Positions 15,198 to 23,631 of a stretch of 42,393 nt of DNA are shown here, piece after piece. Numbering within the stretch: position 1 is the first letter of the stretch; the number at the start of each line of letters is the position of its first letter. The stretch comes from Bilophila wadsworthia ATCC 49260 (GTDB lineage Bacteria; Desulfobacterota; Desulfovibrionia; Desulfovibrionales; Desulfovibrionaceae). The DNA lies in contig NZ_JNJP01000031.1 of the NCBI RefSeq assembly GCF_000701705.1, positions 1 through 42,393 on the forward strand. The letters run 5' to 3'. Made by a program: the position numbers and the translations under genes. A model generated the notes under the pieces. The model worked only from the letters and a program-made list of their open reading frames with translations. It had not been told where the DNA came from and made no database searches.

Positions 15198-16732
15198 GAC
15201 TGGCCTCCCTCAAGGGCAAGTTCGATTTCAAAGATGACCGCGCCCGACGGCGTGCCCGGTTCGGGCTTGCCGGTACGGCTGGCTGCACTGAGGATTTTGG
15301 CCTCGCGGACGCCGGGGAGTCCGGACAGGGCCACGCGCAGGGCGTTGACCTGCTCATAGCTCGCGGCTGTTCCGCTGAGCCCGCAGCGGCGGGCGTCGAG
15401 GCTCAGGCGGTCGAGGCGGATGTCGAGGGAGTCCGGCACGGCGGCGTGCATGTCCTGCAGCAGGTGGAGGGCCGGGAATGTGGCGTCGTTTTCCCCGCCG
15501 CCGCGCAATCCGGCAATGCGGTTTTTGAGGATGCTCTCCATCTGCACGGGGTTGAACGAGCCGCGCACGTCGGGGAGCGCCTTGCGGAACAGGGAGCGGG
15601 CGGCGTCCTCATGGCGCACGGCCTGCTGTCCGACGGCGTATCCTTCCGCCCAAACGGAGGCGAGGCAGGCCGCGCCCACGGCAAGCGCGCCGCAGGCGGC
15701 CCATGCCAACCGCCTGCCGTGTTCGCTGGAAAGATGGCCTCCCTTCGGAGGACGGTGGAACGAAGGGAACAGGGGCGGACGCCACGGGGCCGGGAGCGGC
15801 ATGGCTGCCACGCAGAGCGCGAGGAGCCGGGAGGGATCGGTTTCTCCCAGCCGGGCCACCTGCCCGGCCAAGGGGACTTCTTGACCAAGCACGGAAACGG
15901 GCAGCTCGAAGGCTTCGGCGAAACGGGCGGACGCGCCGTTTCCGAGAAAGGCCTCGCCATAGGCGAGAAGGCGATCCGGTACGAAAGGCGTCCCGTCCAA
16001 TACGAGGGACGTTTCGCGCCGCAGCCGGTCGGCGAATCCGGGCAGAGCGGCGTTTTCCCGTTCGGATAAGGAAACATTGAGGTCGGCGGCGTCCGTTTCG
16101 GGGGTCCAGCCAACCGGGATGGTCCGAATGCGCCGGATGACGCCGTTGTCGAGCAGGGCCAAGGTGGAGCATCCGCGCTGGACGTACAGGAGCAGGGCCA
16201 TTCCGTTTTGTCGGGACGGCAGATTCATGAGCAACGGGAACGGATCAACGGTGACGAGACGGGGGAAGAGGCCCTCCGCTTCGAAAGCGTCCAACCATGA
16301 ATCCCGTTCTTCCTTTCGGAGGGATACGCTGATTGCCTGTACGCCGCTTTTGTATCCGGCGGACGCGGCGGCGTTCCCGGTCAGGCAGACGCGGTGCGAA
16401 AGGGTATCGGCGTCAAAGGGAAATTCGGTTTCGAGCATCAGGGAAAGCGCTTGCTCCACCTTGGCCCGCGAGCGGAAGGGGAAGGCCCAGTCCCGGAACA
16501 GCGCGGCCCCGGCGGACAGGCATACGCGCACGTCGTCCGGGCGTTTCAGGCCCGCCGCGGCCAACCCGTCGAGCAGGGAGCGGAGGCCGGAGGCCACGGC
16601 TTGCGGCGTCAGATCGGCGCAGGTGACATGGTGCAGATACGAAACTTCGCGGCTTTTCAGCCCGACGCGGCACAACGCGCCCGTGAGTTCAGTCCCGGAC
16701 TGGAGGATGATGAAGCTGTCCTTGGCGATCAT
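15194..16732 (-). CDS. gspL: T2SS inner-membrane assembly protein GspL
   Basis: GspL, 512 residues, recruits the ATPase GspE to the membrane platform. The cytoplasmic part (about 1-345) is an actin-like PilM/GspL domain with strands such as VRVCLSAGAALFRDW and MALLLYVQRGCSTLALLDNG. A single transmembrane helix follows (about 352-370, AWAACGALAVGAACLASVW). The periplasmic part contains a helical region and a ferredoxin-like domain resembling PilN (YEQVNALRVALSGLPGVREAKI). It is longer than the ~400 residues of E. coli GspL. The ATG at 16732 has a GGAGAG ribosome-binding site. It is 12 bp downstream of gspN and overlaps gspM. Confidence 0.88.
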   Translation of the reverse strand: MIAKDSFIILQSGTELTGALCRVGLKSREVSYLHHVTCADLTPQAVASGLRSLLDGLAAAGLKRPDDVRVCLSAGAALFRDWAFPFRSRAKVEQALSLMLETEFPFDADTLSHRVCLTGNAAASAGYKSGVQAISVSLRKEERDSWLDAFEAEGLFPRLVTVDPFPLLMNLPSRQNGMALLLYVQRGCSTLALLDNGVIRRIRTIPVGWTPETDAADLNVSLSERENAALPGFADRLRRETSLVLDGTPFVPDRLLAYGEAFLGNGASARFAEAFELPVSVLGQEVPLAGQVARLGETDPSRLLALCVAAMPLPAPWRPPLFPSFHRPPKGGHLSSEHGRRLAWAACGALAVGAACLASVWAEGYAVGQQAVRHEDAARSLFRKALPDVRGSFNPVQMESILKNRIAGLRGGGENDATFPALHLLQDMHAAVPDSLDIRLDRLSLDARRCGLSGTAASYEQVNALRVALSGLPGVREAKILSAASRTGKPEPGTPSGAVIFEIELALEGGQS

Positions 16733-16744
16733 AATGCTCTCCGG

Positions 16745-17680
16745 TCAGGGCTGCACGTCAAAGGAGGGACGTCGGAAGGTATCCCGGATACGTACCCGGA
16801 CTTCGCCTTTGTCTTTGAGGGATTGGAGCGTCCGTTCCGGCATGAGTTCCTCCCGTACCTGTTCAAGCGGGATGAGCAGGGCGGACTGCACGTCCATGCG
16901 GCTTGCGGGGAGATCGCGTGGAACGAGGGTGACCTGCCCTTGAACGGTGCACGCAAGCATGGGACTCCGCACGGCGACTTGATGCAGGGTCAGCCGATCC
17001 TTTTTCCAGACGGTTTCCACTGTGCCTTCCAGCTTGTCCAAGCGGGAACTCTTGAGCATGGGCAGGCTGAGATCCGCCAAGCCCCCGCGCAGGGAGAGGT
17101 TCAATGAGCCTTCGCCCGCAAGCGGCTCGGGCCGCCCGTTCAGAAGGGGCAGGTCGAGGGTTGCGGAACCATCCAGCTTGCCGCTCCGTATCTGGACGAG
17201 AGACGTTTTGCCCATGAATGGCCTGAGCAAGGGCTCGATGCCGACCCCGGAGAGGGATGACCGCACGGCGAGCCGTTCGGGGGTCCAGAGCGAGGACGGA
17301 ATCACGGTTGCGTTCAGCTCACCCCCGGCAATGTCGGCGTCGAGGGATATGCCAAGCGGAAAGACGGTCAGCCCCGCCCGGACATTGCGGAAGGCCAACG
17401 GTTCCGAGGCGTTCGGCGGCTGCACCGTCAGATCGGCGATTTCCAGCGCGGGCGGGAAGAAAGACATCTCCGGGCGGCTCATGCTCACTTGCACGCCGGG
17501 CAGACGCCCACACCACTGGCGCAGGCCGACCACGCCGAGCTCGCGCATGTACAGCACGCCGAGAAACAGGCCGTACAGCAGCAGGCCAAACAGGAGATAG
17601 AGCCCCCCCCGTACCAGCGAGGCCCGGGAAGGCGGGGAAGGAAGCGCGAAAAGCAGCCTGTCCAGCAACGTCCGCATCAT
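16745..17680 (-). CDS. gspN: T2SS accessory protein GspN
   Basis: A 311-residue protein with one N-terminal transmembrane segment (about 24-46, LVRGGLYLLFGLLLYGLFLGVLYM). Its mainly beta-stranded periplasmic domain has repeated AsmA-like strands: VSMSRPEMSFFPPALEIADLTV, and later GKLDGSATLDLPLLNG and GEGSLNLSLRGGLADLSLP. This fits the 'type II secretion system protein GspN' family of deltaproteobacteria. GspN is present in only some T2SS and its role is poorly known. It lies 87 bp after gspE and 12 bp before gspL. A second ATG one codon downstream is an alternative start; the Shine-Dalgarno is weak. Confidence 0.82.
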   Translation of the reverse strand: MMRTLLDRLLFALPSPPSRASLVRGGLYLLFGLLLYGLFLGVLYMRELGVVGLRQWCGRLPGVQVSMSRPEMSFFPPALEIADLTVQPPNASEPLAFRNVRAGLTVFPLGISLDADIAGGELNATVIPSSLWTPERLAVRSSLSGVGIEPLLRPFMGKTSLVQIRSGKLDGSATLDLPLLNGRPEPLAGEGSLNLSLRGGLADLSLPMLKSSRLDKLEGTVETVWKKDRLTLHQVAVRSPMLACTVQGQVTLVPRDLPASRMDVQSALLIPLEQVREELMPERTLQSLKDKGEVRVRIRDTFRRPSFDVQP

Positions 17681-17767
17681 GTGACAGCCCCGTATGGCAA
17701 ACGTGTTTCGCTGCGGGCTTCATGCGGAGGCGTCGCGGCGCGTCGGTGGGACGTATCGTTCGTTTTG

Positions 17768-19483
17768 CTACTCATTGGTAACTCTCGCTACTTCGGTAAG
17801 CGAGGTCAGCCCCGCGATCACTTTCAACATGCCGTCGTGCCGCAGATTGCGCATGGCTTCGGACAGCGCGCACGCCCCGAGCACGTTGGCGTCGGCCTTA
17901 TCCACGATGAGCCGTTTCAAAGCGTCGCTCACCGGCATGATTTCATAAATCGCCATGCGGCCCCGGTATCCCGTGTCCAGACAATCCGGGCAGCCTTTGG
18001 CTCGGTAAAGCGGCTGGCCGGGCCGGTAGGCGGAGCGGGCCGCCCCGAGTTTTTCCAGCTCCTGCCCGTCCGGGAGATAGGCTTCCCGGCAGTGCGGGCA
18101 GAGCATACGCACGAGGCGCTGCGCCACCACGCCGCGCAGGACCGAGGAGAGCAGGAACGGTTCCACGCCCATGTCGAAGAGGCGGGTGACCGCGCCGGGC
18201 GCATCGTTGGTGTGCAGGGTGGAAAAGACGAGGTGCCCGGTCAGTGCGGATTGCACGGCGATGGCGGCGGTTTCGGCGTCGCGGATTTCGCCGATCAGGA
18301 TGACGTCCGGGTCCTGGCGCACGATGGAGCGCAGCCCGTCGGCGAAGGTCAGCCCGATTTTGGGATTGACCTGTATCTGCCCCACGCCTTCCAGTTCGTA
18401 TTCAACAGGATCTTCGATGGTCAGGATGTTCTTGTCCGGCGCGGTCAGTTCCTGAAGCACGGCATAGAGCGTGGTGGTCTTGCCGCTGCCGGTGGGGCCG
18501 GTGACCAGCACGATGCCGTGCGTGATCCCCACAAGGGAATGCATGAGCTGCAGGTCTTCCCGGCTGAGCCCGAGTTCGGTGAGGGAGAGCACTCGCTCGC
18601 TTTTTTCGAGCAAACGGAGCACCACGCGCTCACCGAAGGACGTGGGCAGGGTGGACACGCGCAGCCCCGCCTGACGCCCGCCGAGGGAAATGGCGATGCG
18701 CCCGTCCTGCGGCAGACGCTTTTCCGCGATGTTGAGTTTCGCCATGACTTTAATGCGCGACACCACGGCGGCGTGATGGGCCTTGTTCAGGGTATGGCGC
18801 TCATAGAGCACGCCGTCCAGCCGGAAGCGCACGCGGGAAACGTCGCGGTAGGGTTCGATGTGGATGTCGCTGGCCCCGGCGCGCACGGCCTGCGCGAGGA
18901 TCATGTTGACCAGCCGGATGAATGGGGCCTCGCTGCTGTCCTCCAGCAAGTCCTCCACCGCGTCTTCGTTGAATTCGTCGATCGCATTGACCGAATCGCC
19001 GAGCACGTCCGAAACGCTCCCTTCCGAGCGGGTGGACTCGCCGAAGATCCGGTTGATGATGTCCGTGATGTCGTCTTCGCGGGCAAGCACGGGCCGTTCA
19101 AGGCGTTCGCCGAGCAGCATCCCCAGCTCTTGTGCGAGAAGCCAGCCGGACGGGTGGCAGATCGCCAGCGCAAGTTTGCCGTCCTTGTCGCGGACGGGCA
19201 CCACCTTCTGTTTTCTGAGCCACGGCAGAGGGACCTTGCAGACGCGTTCGGCGTCCGTGGCCCAACCGGAACCTTCCTTGTCCATGAGGGCTGCGAGCCG
19301 CAGTTCACAGGGCATGGCATGGCGCGCCGCCGCGGTTTCCAGATACTGGTTTTCGTTGATGCGCTCCGCCTCGTACAGCGCCCTTTCGAGCGGGAGGCCC
19401 AAAGCCTCCGCGTTTCGTGCGCAGGCCTCCAGTACCTCGGGATCGAGGTTAAGGCGTTCCAGCAATGATGTGAGCGTCTTCAT
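17768..19483 (-). CDS. gspE: T2SS secretion ATPase GspE
   Basis: The cytoplasmic hexameric ATPase that powers pseudopilus assembly; 571 residues. An N-terminal GspE/PilB N1-type domain (about 1-150) should bind GspL. The catalytic core has SDIHIEPYRDVSRVRFRLDG, Walker A GPTGSGKTT (about 329-337), the Asp box TIEDPVEYELEGVGQIQVN, Walker B DVILIGEIRDAETA and the His box GHLVFSTLHTNDA. A zinc-binding element follows: CPHC and, about 40 residues later, CPDC, the tetracysteine of typical GspE. All catalytic residues are present. It starts 4 nt after the gspD stop codon. Confidence 0.95.
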   Translation of the reverse strand: MKTLTSLLERLNLDPEVLEACARNAEALGLPLERALYEAERINENQYLETAAARHAMPCELRLAALMDKEGSGWATDAERVCKVPLPWLRKQKVVPVRDKDGKLALAICHPSGWLLAQELGMLLGERLERPVLAREDDITDIINRIFGESTRSEGSVSDVLGDSVNAIDEFNEDAVEDLLEDSSEAPFIRLVNMILAQAVRAGASDIHIEPYRDVSRVRFRLDGVLYERHTLNKAHHAAVVSRIKVMAKLNIAEKRLPQDGRIAISLGGRQAGLRVSTLPTSFGERVVLRLLEKSERVLSLTELGLSREDLQLMHSLVGITHGIVLVTGPTGSGKTTTLYAVLQELTAPDKNILTIEDPVEYELEGVGQIQVNPKIGLTFADGLRSIVRQDPDVILIGEIRDAETAAIAVQSALTGHLVFSTLHTNDAPGAVTRLFDMGVEPFLLSSVLRGVVAQRLVRMLCPHCREAYLPDGQELEKLGAARSAYRPGQPLYRAKGCPDCLDTGYRGRMAIYEIMPVSDALKRLIVDKADANVLGACALSEAMRNLRHDGMLKVIAGLTSLTEVARVTNE

Positions 19484-19487
19484 GGCG

Positions 19488-21464
19488 TCAGTTCACGAAA
19501 ACAGGTTTCAACAGCTTGGGCTTGCTCATGATCGGCAGGCCGAGGCCGTCATGGCCCACACTCGTTTCATGCAGTACGAGCTGTTTTTCGCGGGTAAGGT
19601 CGGCGGAGTCGGCCGCGTTTCTGATGACCTTGGGCGTGATGAAGATGAACAGGTTGGTCTGGGTCGACTTCTTGTTGCGGGATTTGAACAGCCAGCCGAG
19701 CACGGGGATGCTGCCGAGCCCGGGGACTTCGCTCTGGTTGTAGGTCTTCTGATCGTCGAGCAGGCCGCCGATGACCGCCGTCTGGCTGTCCTGCAGCAGG
19801 ATGGTGGTCTTGACCAGGCGCTTGCGGGTGGTCGGGGCGACGAGCTGGTCGCCGTTGGTGAGGGTGATGAGGCCCTGCGTGACCCGGCTGACTTCCTGCT
19901 CCACCTCAAGGCGGAGCGAGCCGTCGTCGCTGATGCGCGGGGTGATTTTGAGCTTCACGCCCACGTCCTTGTAGTCCATGGACTGGGTGGTGAAGTCGTT
20001 GTCGTTGCGGGTGGTGCTCTCCTTGGTGAACGGGATGTTGTCCACGACCTCCACGCTGGCCTCCTCATTGTCGAGCGTGAGGAGCTGCGGGGTGGCGAGC
20101 ACGTCGACGTCGCTGTTGCCCCTGACCGCGTTGAGGATGGACTGGATGTTGTAGCTCGTGTTGCCCACGGTGATGGCGTCTTTCAGGATGGCCCCGATGC
20201 TCACGCCGGCGGGCAGTGATACCGTTTTGTTGGCTCCGCTGGAGCTCAGGGAAACGGCTCCCCCGTTCAGGCTGACCCCGCCGACGATGGCGGCGTCCCC
20301 GGTGTTGCCTCCGATGGCCCAGTTGATGCCGAAGGAGAAGGACGCCTCGCTGCTCACTTCCATGATCAGGGCTTCGATGAACACCTGCTTGCGCACCACG
20401 TCGAGCTTGGCGACGATGTTGCTGAGGGCTTCGAATTCGTCCGGGCGGGCGGTGACCACGAGGCTGTTGGTGGACTTGTCGGCCACCACCTTGATGTCCT
20501 TGGAGAGCACGGTATCCGGCTTCTGATCTTCCGTTCCGGCGGCGCGCTGGCGCTCCACGAGCGTGTTGATGACCTGCGCCAGATCCTCGGCCTTGGCGTT
20601 GGACAGCGAAATGAGGTGTACGTCGCCTTTGCCCTTGGGAGTGGGGATATCCAAAGAGCCGACCGCGTCACGCGCCATGCCGATGGCTTCGGGATCGCCG
20701 TAGATGAGTAGGCTGTTGGTGCGTTCGTCGGCCAGCACGAGGCTGACGGTGGGGCGGCCCTTTTTGGCGTACTCCTCATCCCGGCTTTTGAGGATTTTGG
20801 CGAGCGTGGCGGCCAGCGTCTTGGAATCGCCGTATTGCAGGCCCAGCGTTGCGGAGGTGCCCGCCGTATCGCTGGCTTCCACCTGTTCGAGGAAGGCCAT
20901 GGCCTTGGCGACGTTGGGGGCCGGGGCCGTCAGCGCGAGGGTGTTCGACGGGGTATAGGCGGAAATGGCGTAATCCTTCCCGAGCAGGGAGGGAAGGATC
21001 TTGGCGAGCTCGGCGGCCACGCCGACTTTCAGGGGTACGATCTGCGTGACCACGGTTTCCAGCTCGGAACCCATCTTGCGGCCCACGGCGGCGTCTTCGC
21101 CCTGCCCGAGGCCTTCTTTCAGCGGGACGATCTTGTAGGCCGTGCCGCTCTTCTGCACCGCGTACCCCTGCACGCGCAGGATGGAAACGAAGGTTTCGAA
21201 GGCTTCATCCGGGGAAATCTTGACAGGGGAATAGACGGTCACCTTCCCCTTGACCGTGGGATCGGTGATGAAGTTCCGGCCTGTGGCTTCGCTGATGTAC
21301 TTGATGAGGGCATGAATGTCCGCATCCTTGAAATCCAGCGTCAGGCCGCTTTCTGGCTCGGCCCACGCCGGAGCGGCGGACGGGAAACCCTGCGCGCAGA
21401 GCAGGGCGAGGAACAGGACGGATACACGAAGGGCCGTTGCCGCTTTGCTGAACGAATCGAACAT
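19488..21464 (-). CDS. gspD: T2SS outer-membrane secretin GspD
   Basis: The secretin that forms the outer-membrane gate, about 658 residues. A signal peptide (about 1-36, ending in APAWA) is followed by the N0 domain (SGLTLDFKDADIHALIKYISE), N1-N3 modules with VSLVLADERTNSLLIYG and TNSLVVTARPDEF, and the secretin domain (from about 370), which contains the conserved VGVKLKITPRI and TAVIGGLLDDQKTYNQSEVPGLGSIPVLGWLF. A Gly/Ser-rich insert near NGGAVSLSSSGAN lies in the gate region. Start choice is uncertain: ATGs at 21485 and 21482 would overlap gspC by 14-17 nt, and I chose 21464, which places the signal peptide at the terminus. No GspS-type S-domain is obvious at the C-terminus. Confidence 0.93.
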   Translation of the reverse strand: MFDSFSKAATALRVSVLFLALLCAQGFPSAAPAWAEPESGLTLDFKDADIHALIKYISEATGRNFITDPTVKGKVTVYSPVKISPDEAFETFVSILRVQGYAVQKSGTAYKIVPLKEGLGQGEDAAVGRKMGSELETVVTQIVPLKVGVAAELAKILPSLLGKDYAISAYTPSNTLALTAPAPNVAKAMAFLEQVEASDTAGTSATLGLQYGDSKTLAATLAKILKSRDEEYAKKGRPTVSLVLADERTNSLLIYGDPEAIGMARDAVGSLDIPTPKGKGDVHLISLSNAKAEDLAQVINTLVERQRAAGTEDQKPDTVLSKDIKVVADKSTNSLVVTARPDEFEALSNIVAKLDVVRKQVFIEALIMEVSSEASFSFGINWAIGGNTGDAAIVGGVSLNGGAVSLSSSGANKTVSLPAGVSIGAILKDAITVGNTSYNIQSILNAVRGNSDVDVLATPQLLTLDNEEASVEVVDNIPFTKESTTRNDNDFTTQSMDYKDVGVKLKITPRISDDGSLRLEVEQEVSRVTQGLITLTNGDQLVAPTTRKRLVKTTILLQDSQTAVIGGLLDDQKTYNQSEVPGLGSIPVLGWLFKSRNKKSTQTNLFIFITPKVIRNAADSADLTREKQLVLHETSVGHDGLGLPIMSKPKLLKPVFVN

Positions 21465-21468
21465 GGCA

Positions 21469-22329
21469 TCAACTTTGTACATCATACCGGATGATGGTTT
21501 TTTTCCCGTTGCGCAAGACTTCGAGCGTGATGGCGCTCTTGTCGGCCAAATCTCCGAGCCCGCCCAGATCGCCGAATCCTCTCAGGGGCTTGCCGTTGGC
21601 CCCCAGCAGAAGGTCGTCTTTCCTGAGTCCGAGCTCCTCTATGTAGCTTCCCGACTGCATGTCGAGGATGCGTAATCCCTGATAGCCGCCCACGGTCTGC
21701 GGAGAGACGGAGACGGCGCGCATCAGGGACCCGACATCGCCGAGCTCCTCCCGCAGCCGGGCGCGGCTCACGGTCTTTTGTTCGTCGGGTTTGGTGTCTT
21801 CCTTTTGAAGGATGGGGTCCTCGCTCATGAGTAGCCGCTCTTTTGATCCGCCTTTGGCGACGACCACGGTGCGGCGCTGCACGAGGGCGATTTTCCACCC
21901 TTGTATCGTGTCCCCTTCCCTGTAGGGCTGTTCCGCTCCGTTCACCTGAATGACGGCGCGGCTGGCCTTGCCCGGCCCCGTGTTCACGATGGTCCCGAGC
22001 AGTTTCCAGCCTTGCTTGCTGACGGGCAGCGCGTCGATACCGTCGGCGGAAAGGAGTCCGTTTTCTTCGCCGGAATCCGCATCCGTACCGCTTTTTAGGG
22101 AGCGGTGGGCCTCGGGTGGGAAGACGGAGACCCCGAGGAGGTTGCGCGTGGTGATGCCGTCGAAGGCGGCGAGCGGCTCGGGCGCGGCAGCGGCGTTTTC
22201 CGCAAGCCGGGAGGCGGAGCCGGATGTTTCGAGCGCTGTCTCGCGCAGGGCGAAGGTCGCCCGGGCAAGGAACCACGCGATCAGCGCGATGCAGAAGAGG
22301 GAGAAGAGTGTTGTTAAGCGTCTGGACAT
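21469..22329 (-). CDS. gspC: T2SS inner-membrane protein GspC
   Basis: GspC links the inner-membrane platform to the secretin; 286 residues. It has an N-terminal transmembrane helix (about 7-28, LFSLFCIALIAWFLARATFAL), then a homology-region (HR) domain with GWKLLGTIVNTGPGKASRAVIQVNG and the strand-rich segment after it, and a C-terminal PDZ domain (about 205-285) with YQGLRILDMQSGSYIEELGLRKDDLLLGANGKPLRGFGDL. The HR domain contacts GspD N0, and the PDZ domain takes part in substrate selection in other systems. It starts 2 nt after gspF and ends 4 nt before the chosen gspD start. The C-F inversion relative to the classic order is notable. Confidence 0.9.
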   Translation of the reverse strand: MSRRLTTLFSLFCIALIAWFLARATFALRETALETSGSASRLAENAAAAPEPLAAFDGITTRNLLGVSVFPPEAHRSLKSGTDADSGEENGLLSADGIDALPVSKQGWKLLGTIVNTGPGKASRAVIQVNGAEQPYREGDTIQGWKIALVQRRTVVVAKGGSKERLLMSEDPILQKEDTKPDEQKTVSRARLREELGDVGSLMRAVSVSPQTVGGYQGLRILDMQSGSYIEELGLRKDDLLLGANGKPLRGFGDLGGLGDLADKSAITLEVLRNGKKTIIRYDVQS

Positions 22330-22331
22330 GG

Positions 22332-23573
22332 TCAGCCTGCGAGGGTGCTCATTTCAAAGATGGGCAGGATGATGGCGATGACCACAAAGCCGACGATGCC
22401 GCCCAGCAGGAGGATCATAACCGGTTCCATGAGGGACGTGACGACCTGAAGACGCGAGGCGACCCGGTTTTCGCTGTCGTTGGCGACCCAGAGCAGCATT
22501 TCGCCGAGCTGTCCGCTCCGTTCTCCGGCGGCGACCATCTGGCGGGACAACGGCGGAAAAACAAGCGGATCGTTCATGAATTCAGAAAGATCCCGGCCCG
22601 CCTGCACGCCGTCGATCATGTTCTGTACGGCTTGGGCCATGAGTTTGTTGTCCGCTACGGATTTGACGATATGTAGGGCCTTGAGCAGGGTGACGCCGTT
22701 TTTGAGGAGCATACCGAGGGTGCGGGTCATATGCCCGACGATCAGCGGGCGGTAGATGCCCGCAATGCCGGGCAGGCGCAGCAGCAGGCGGTGGGCATAC
22801 CGCTTGCCTCCTTCGGTCCTGCGCATCCGCCAAACGCCGATCATGATGCAGAGGACGAGGAGCAGGATGATCCACCAGCCGGATCGGATGCCGTCGCTGA
22901 CGGCCAACAGGATCTGCGTGGGCACGGGAAGCGCGCGGCCCATGTCCGAGAAAATCTGCGTGACCTTGGGGATCACGAACGTCAGCAGGAAGATGACGAC
23001 GCCGATGCCCACGAACAGCATGAGGATGGGGTAGGCCAGCGTAGCCTGCACCTTGCGCACCAGAGCCACCTGCTGTTCGATATGCTCGGCGAAGCGTTCA
23101 ATCACGAGTTCCAGCGTGCCGGAGGCCTCGCCCGCCCGCACCATGGTTACGAATGTCGACGAGAAAACATTGGGGAATTCCGCCAGCCCGTCGGCGAGAT
23201 CCCCACCCGCCATGATCCGGTCGCGCAGACGGGAAACGATGCCCTGCATCCTGGAGGCGTCGTCGTGTGCGCAGATGCTCGCAAGGGCCTCGTCGAGCGG
23301 AAGGCCCGCGTGCAGCAATGTGGCAAGCTGGCGGGCCATGGCGGCGACAGCCGTCTTGGGGACGGGGTGGAGCGATTCAAGGATTTTTTTGAAGGAGCTC
23401 TTGGAAGAAGGCATTCCCGGATTGGCAACGGATGCAGACGCGGATTCGACGGAGAGCGGCACAAGCCCCTTTTCGCGTACGGACGCGATGGCCTGCCGTT
23501 CTGTGTCAGCCTCCACCAAGCCGCGCACGGTTTTACCCTTCGCGGAAATGGCCTTGTAGCAAAAATTCGCCAT
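22332..23573 (-). CDS. gspF: T2SS inner-membrane platform protein GspF
   Basis: The polytopic platform protein of 413 residues that contacts GspE and the pseudopilus base. Two T2SSF domains are visible (about 75-195 and 280-400), each with the family's helical pattern: RQLATLLHAGLPLDEALASI in the first and TRTLGMLLKNGVTLLKALHI in the second, with GEASGTLE and GERSGQLGEML motifs. Three membrane spans are evident (about 175-200, 225-245 and 385-405). The N-terminal YKAISAKGKTVRGLVEAD region is typical of GspF. It is the first T2SS gene, 59 bp downstream of the last amidohydrolase gene, so part of its transcription could read through from that cluster. Confidence 0.95.
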   Translation of the reverse strand: MANFCYKAISAKGKTVRGLVEADTERQAIASVREKGLVPLSVESASASVANPGMPSSKSSFKKILESLHPVPKTAVAAMARQLATLLHAGLPLDEALASICAHDDASRMQGIVSRLRDRIMAGGDLADGLAEFPNVFSSTFVTMVRAGEASGTLELVIERFAEHIEQQVALVRKVQATLAYPILMLFVGIGVVIFLLTFVIPKVTQIFSDMGRALPVPTQILLAVSDGIRSGWWIILLLVLCIMIGVWRMRRTEGGKRYAHRLLLRLPGIAGIYRPLIVGHMTRTLGMLLKNGVTLLKALHIVKSVADNKLMAQAVQNMIDGVQAGRDLSEFMNDPLVFPPLSRQMVAAGERSGQLGEMLLWVANDSENRVASRLQVVTSLMEPVMILLLGGIVGFVVIAIILPIFEMSTLAG

Positions 23574-23588
23574 GAAACCTTGAGCGGG

Positions 23589-23622
23589 AAAGGAGCCCCC
23601 ACACGGGGTGGAGGCCCCTTTT
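23589..23622 (-). terminator. Hairpin between amidohydrolase 1 and gspF
   Basis: aaaggagcccc pairs imperfectly with a ggggtggaggcccctttt arm around acac. It starts 10 bp beyond the amidohydrolase stop and lies just upstream of gspF, with no clear T-run, so partial termination and read-through into the T2SS operon are plausible. Confidence 0.5.
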
Positions 23623-23631
23623 CAGCAGATG

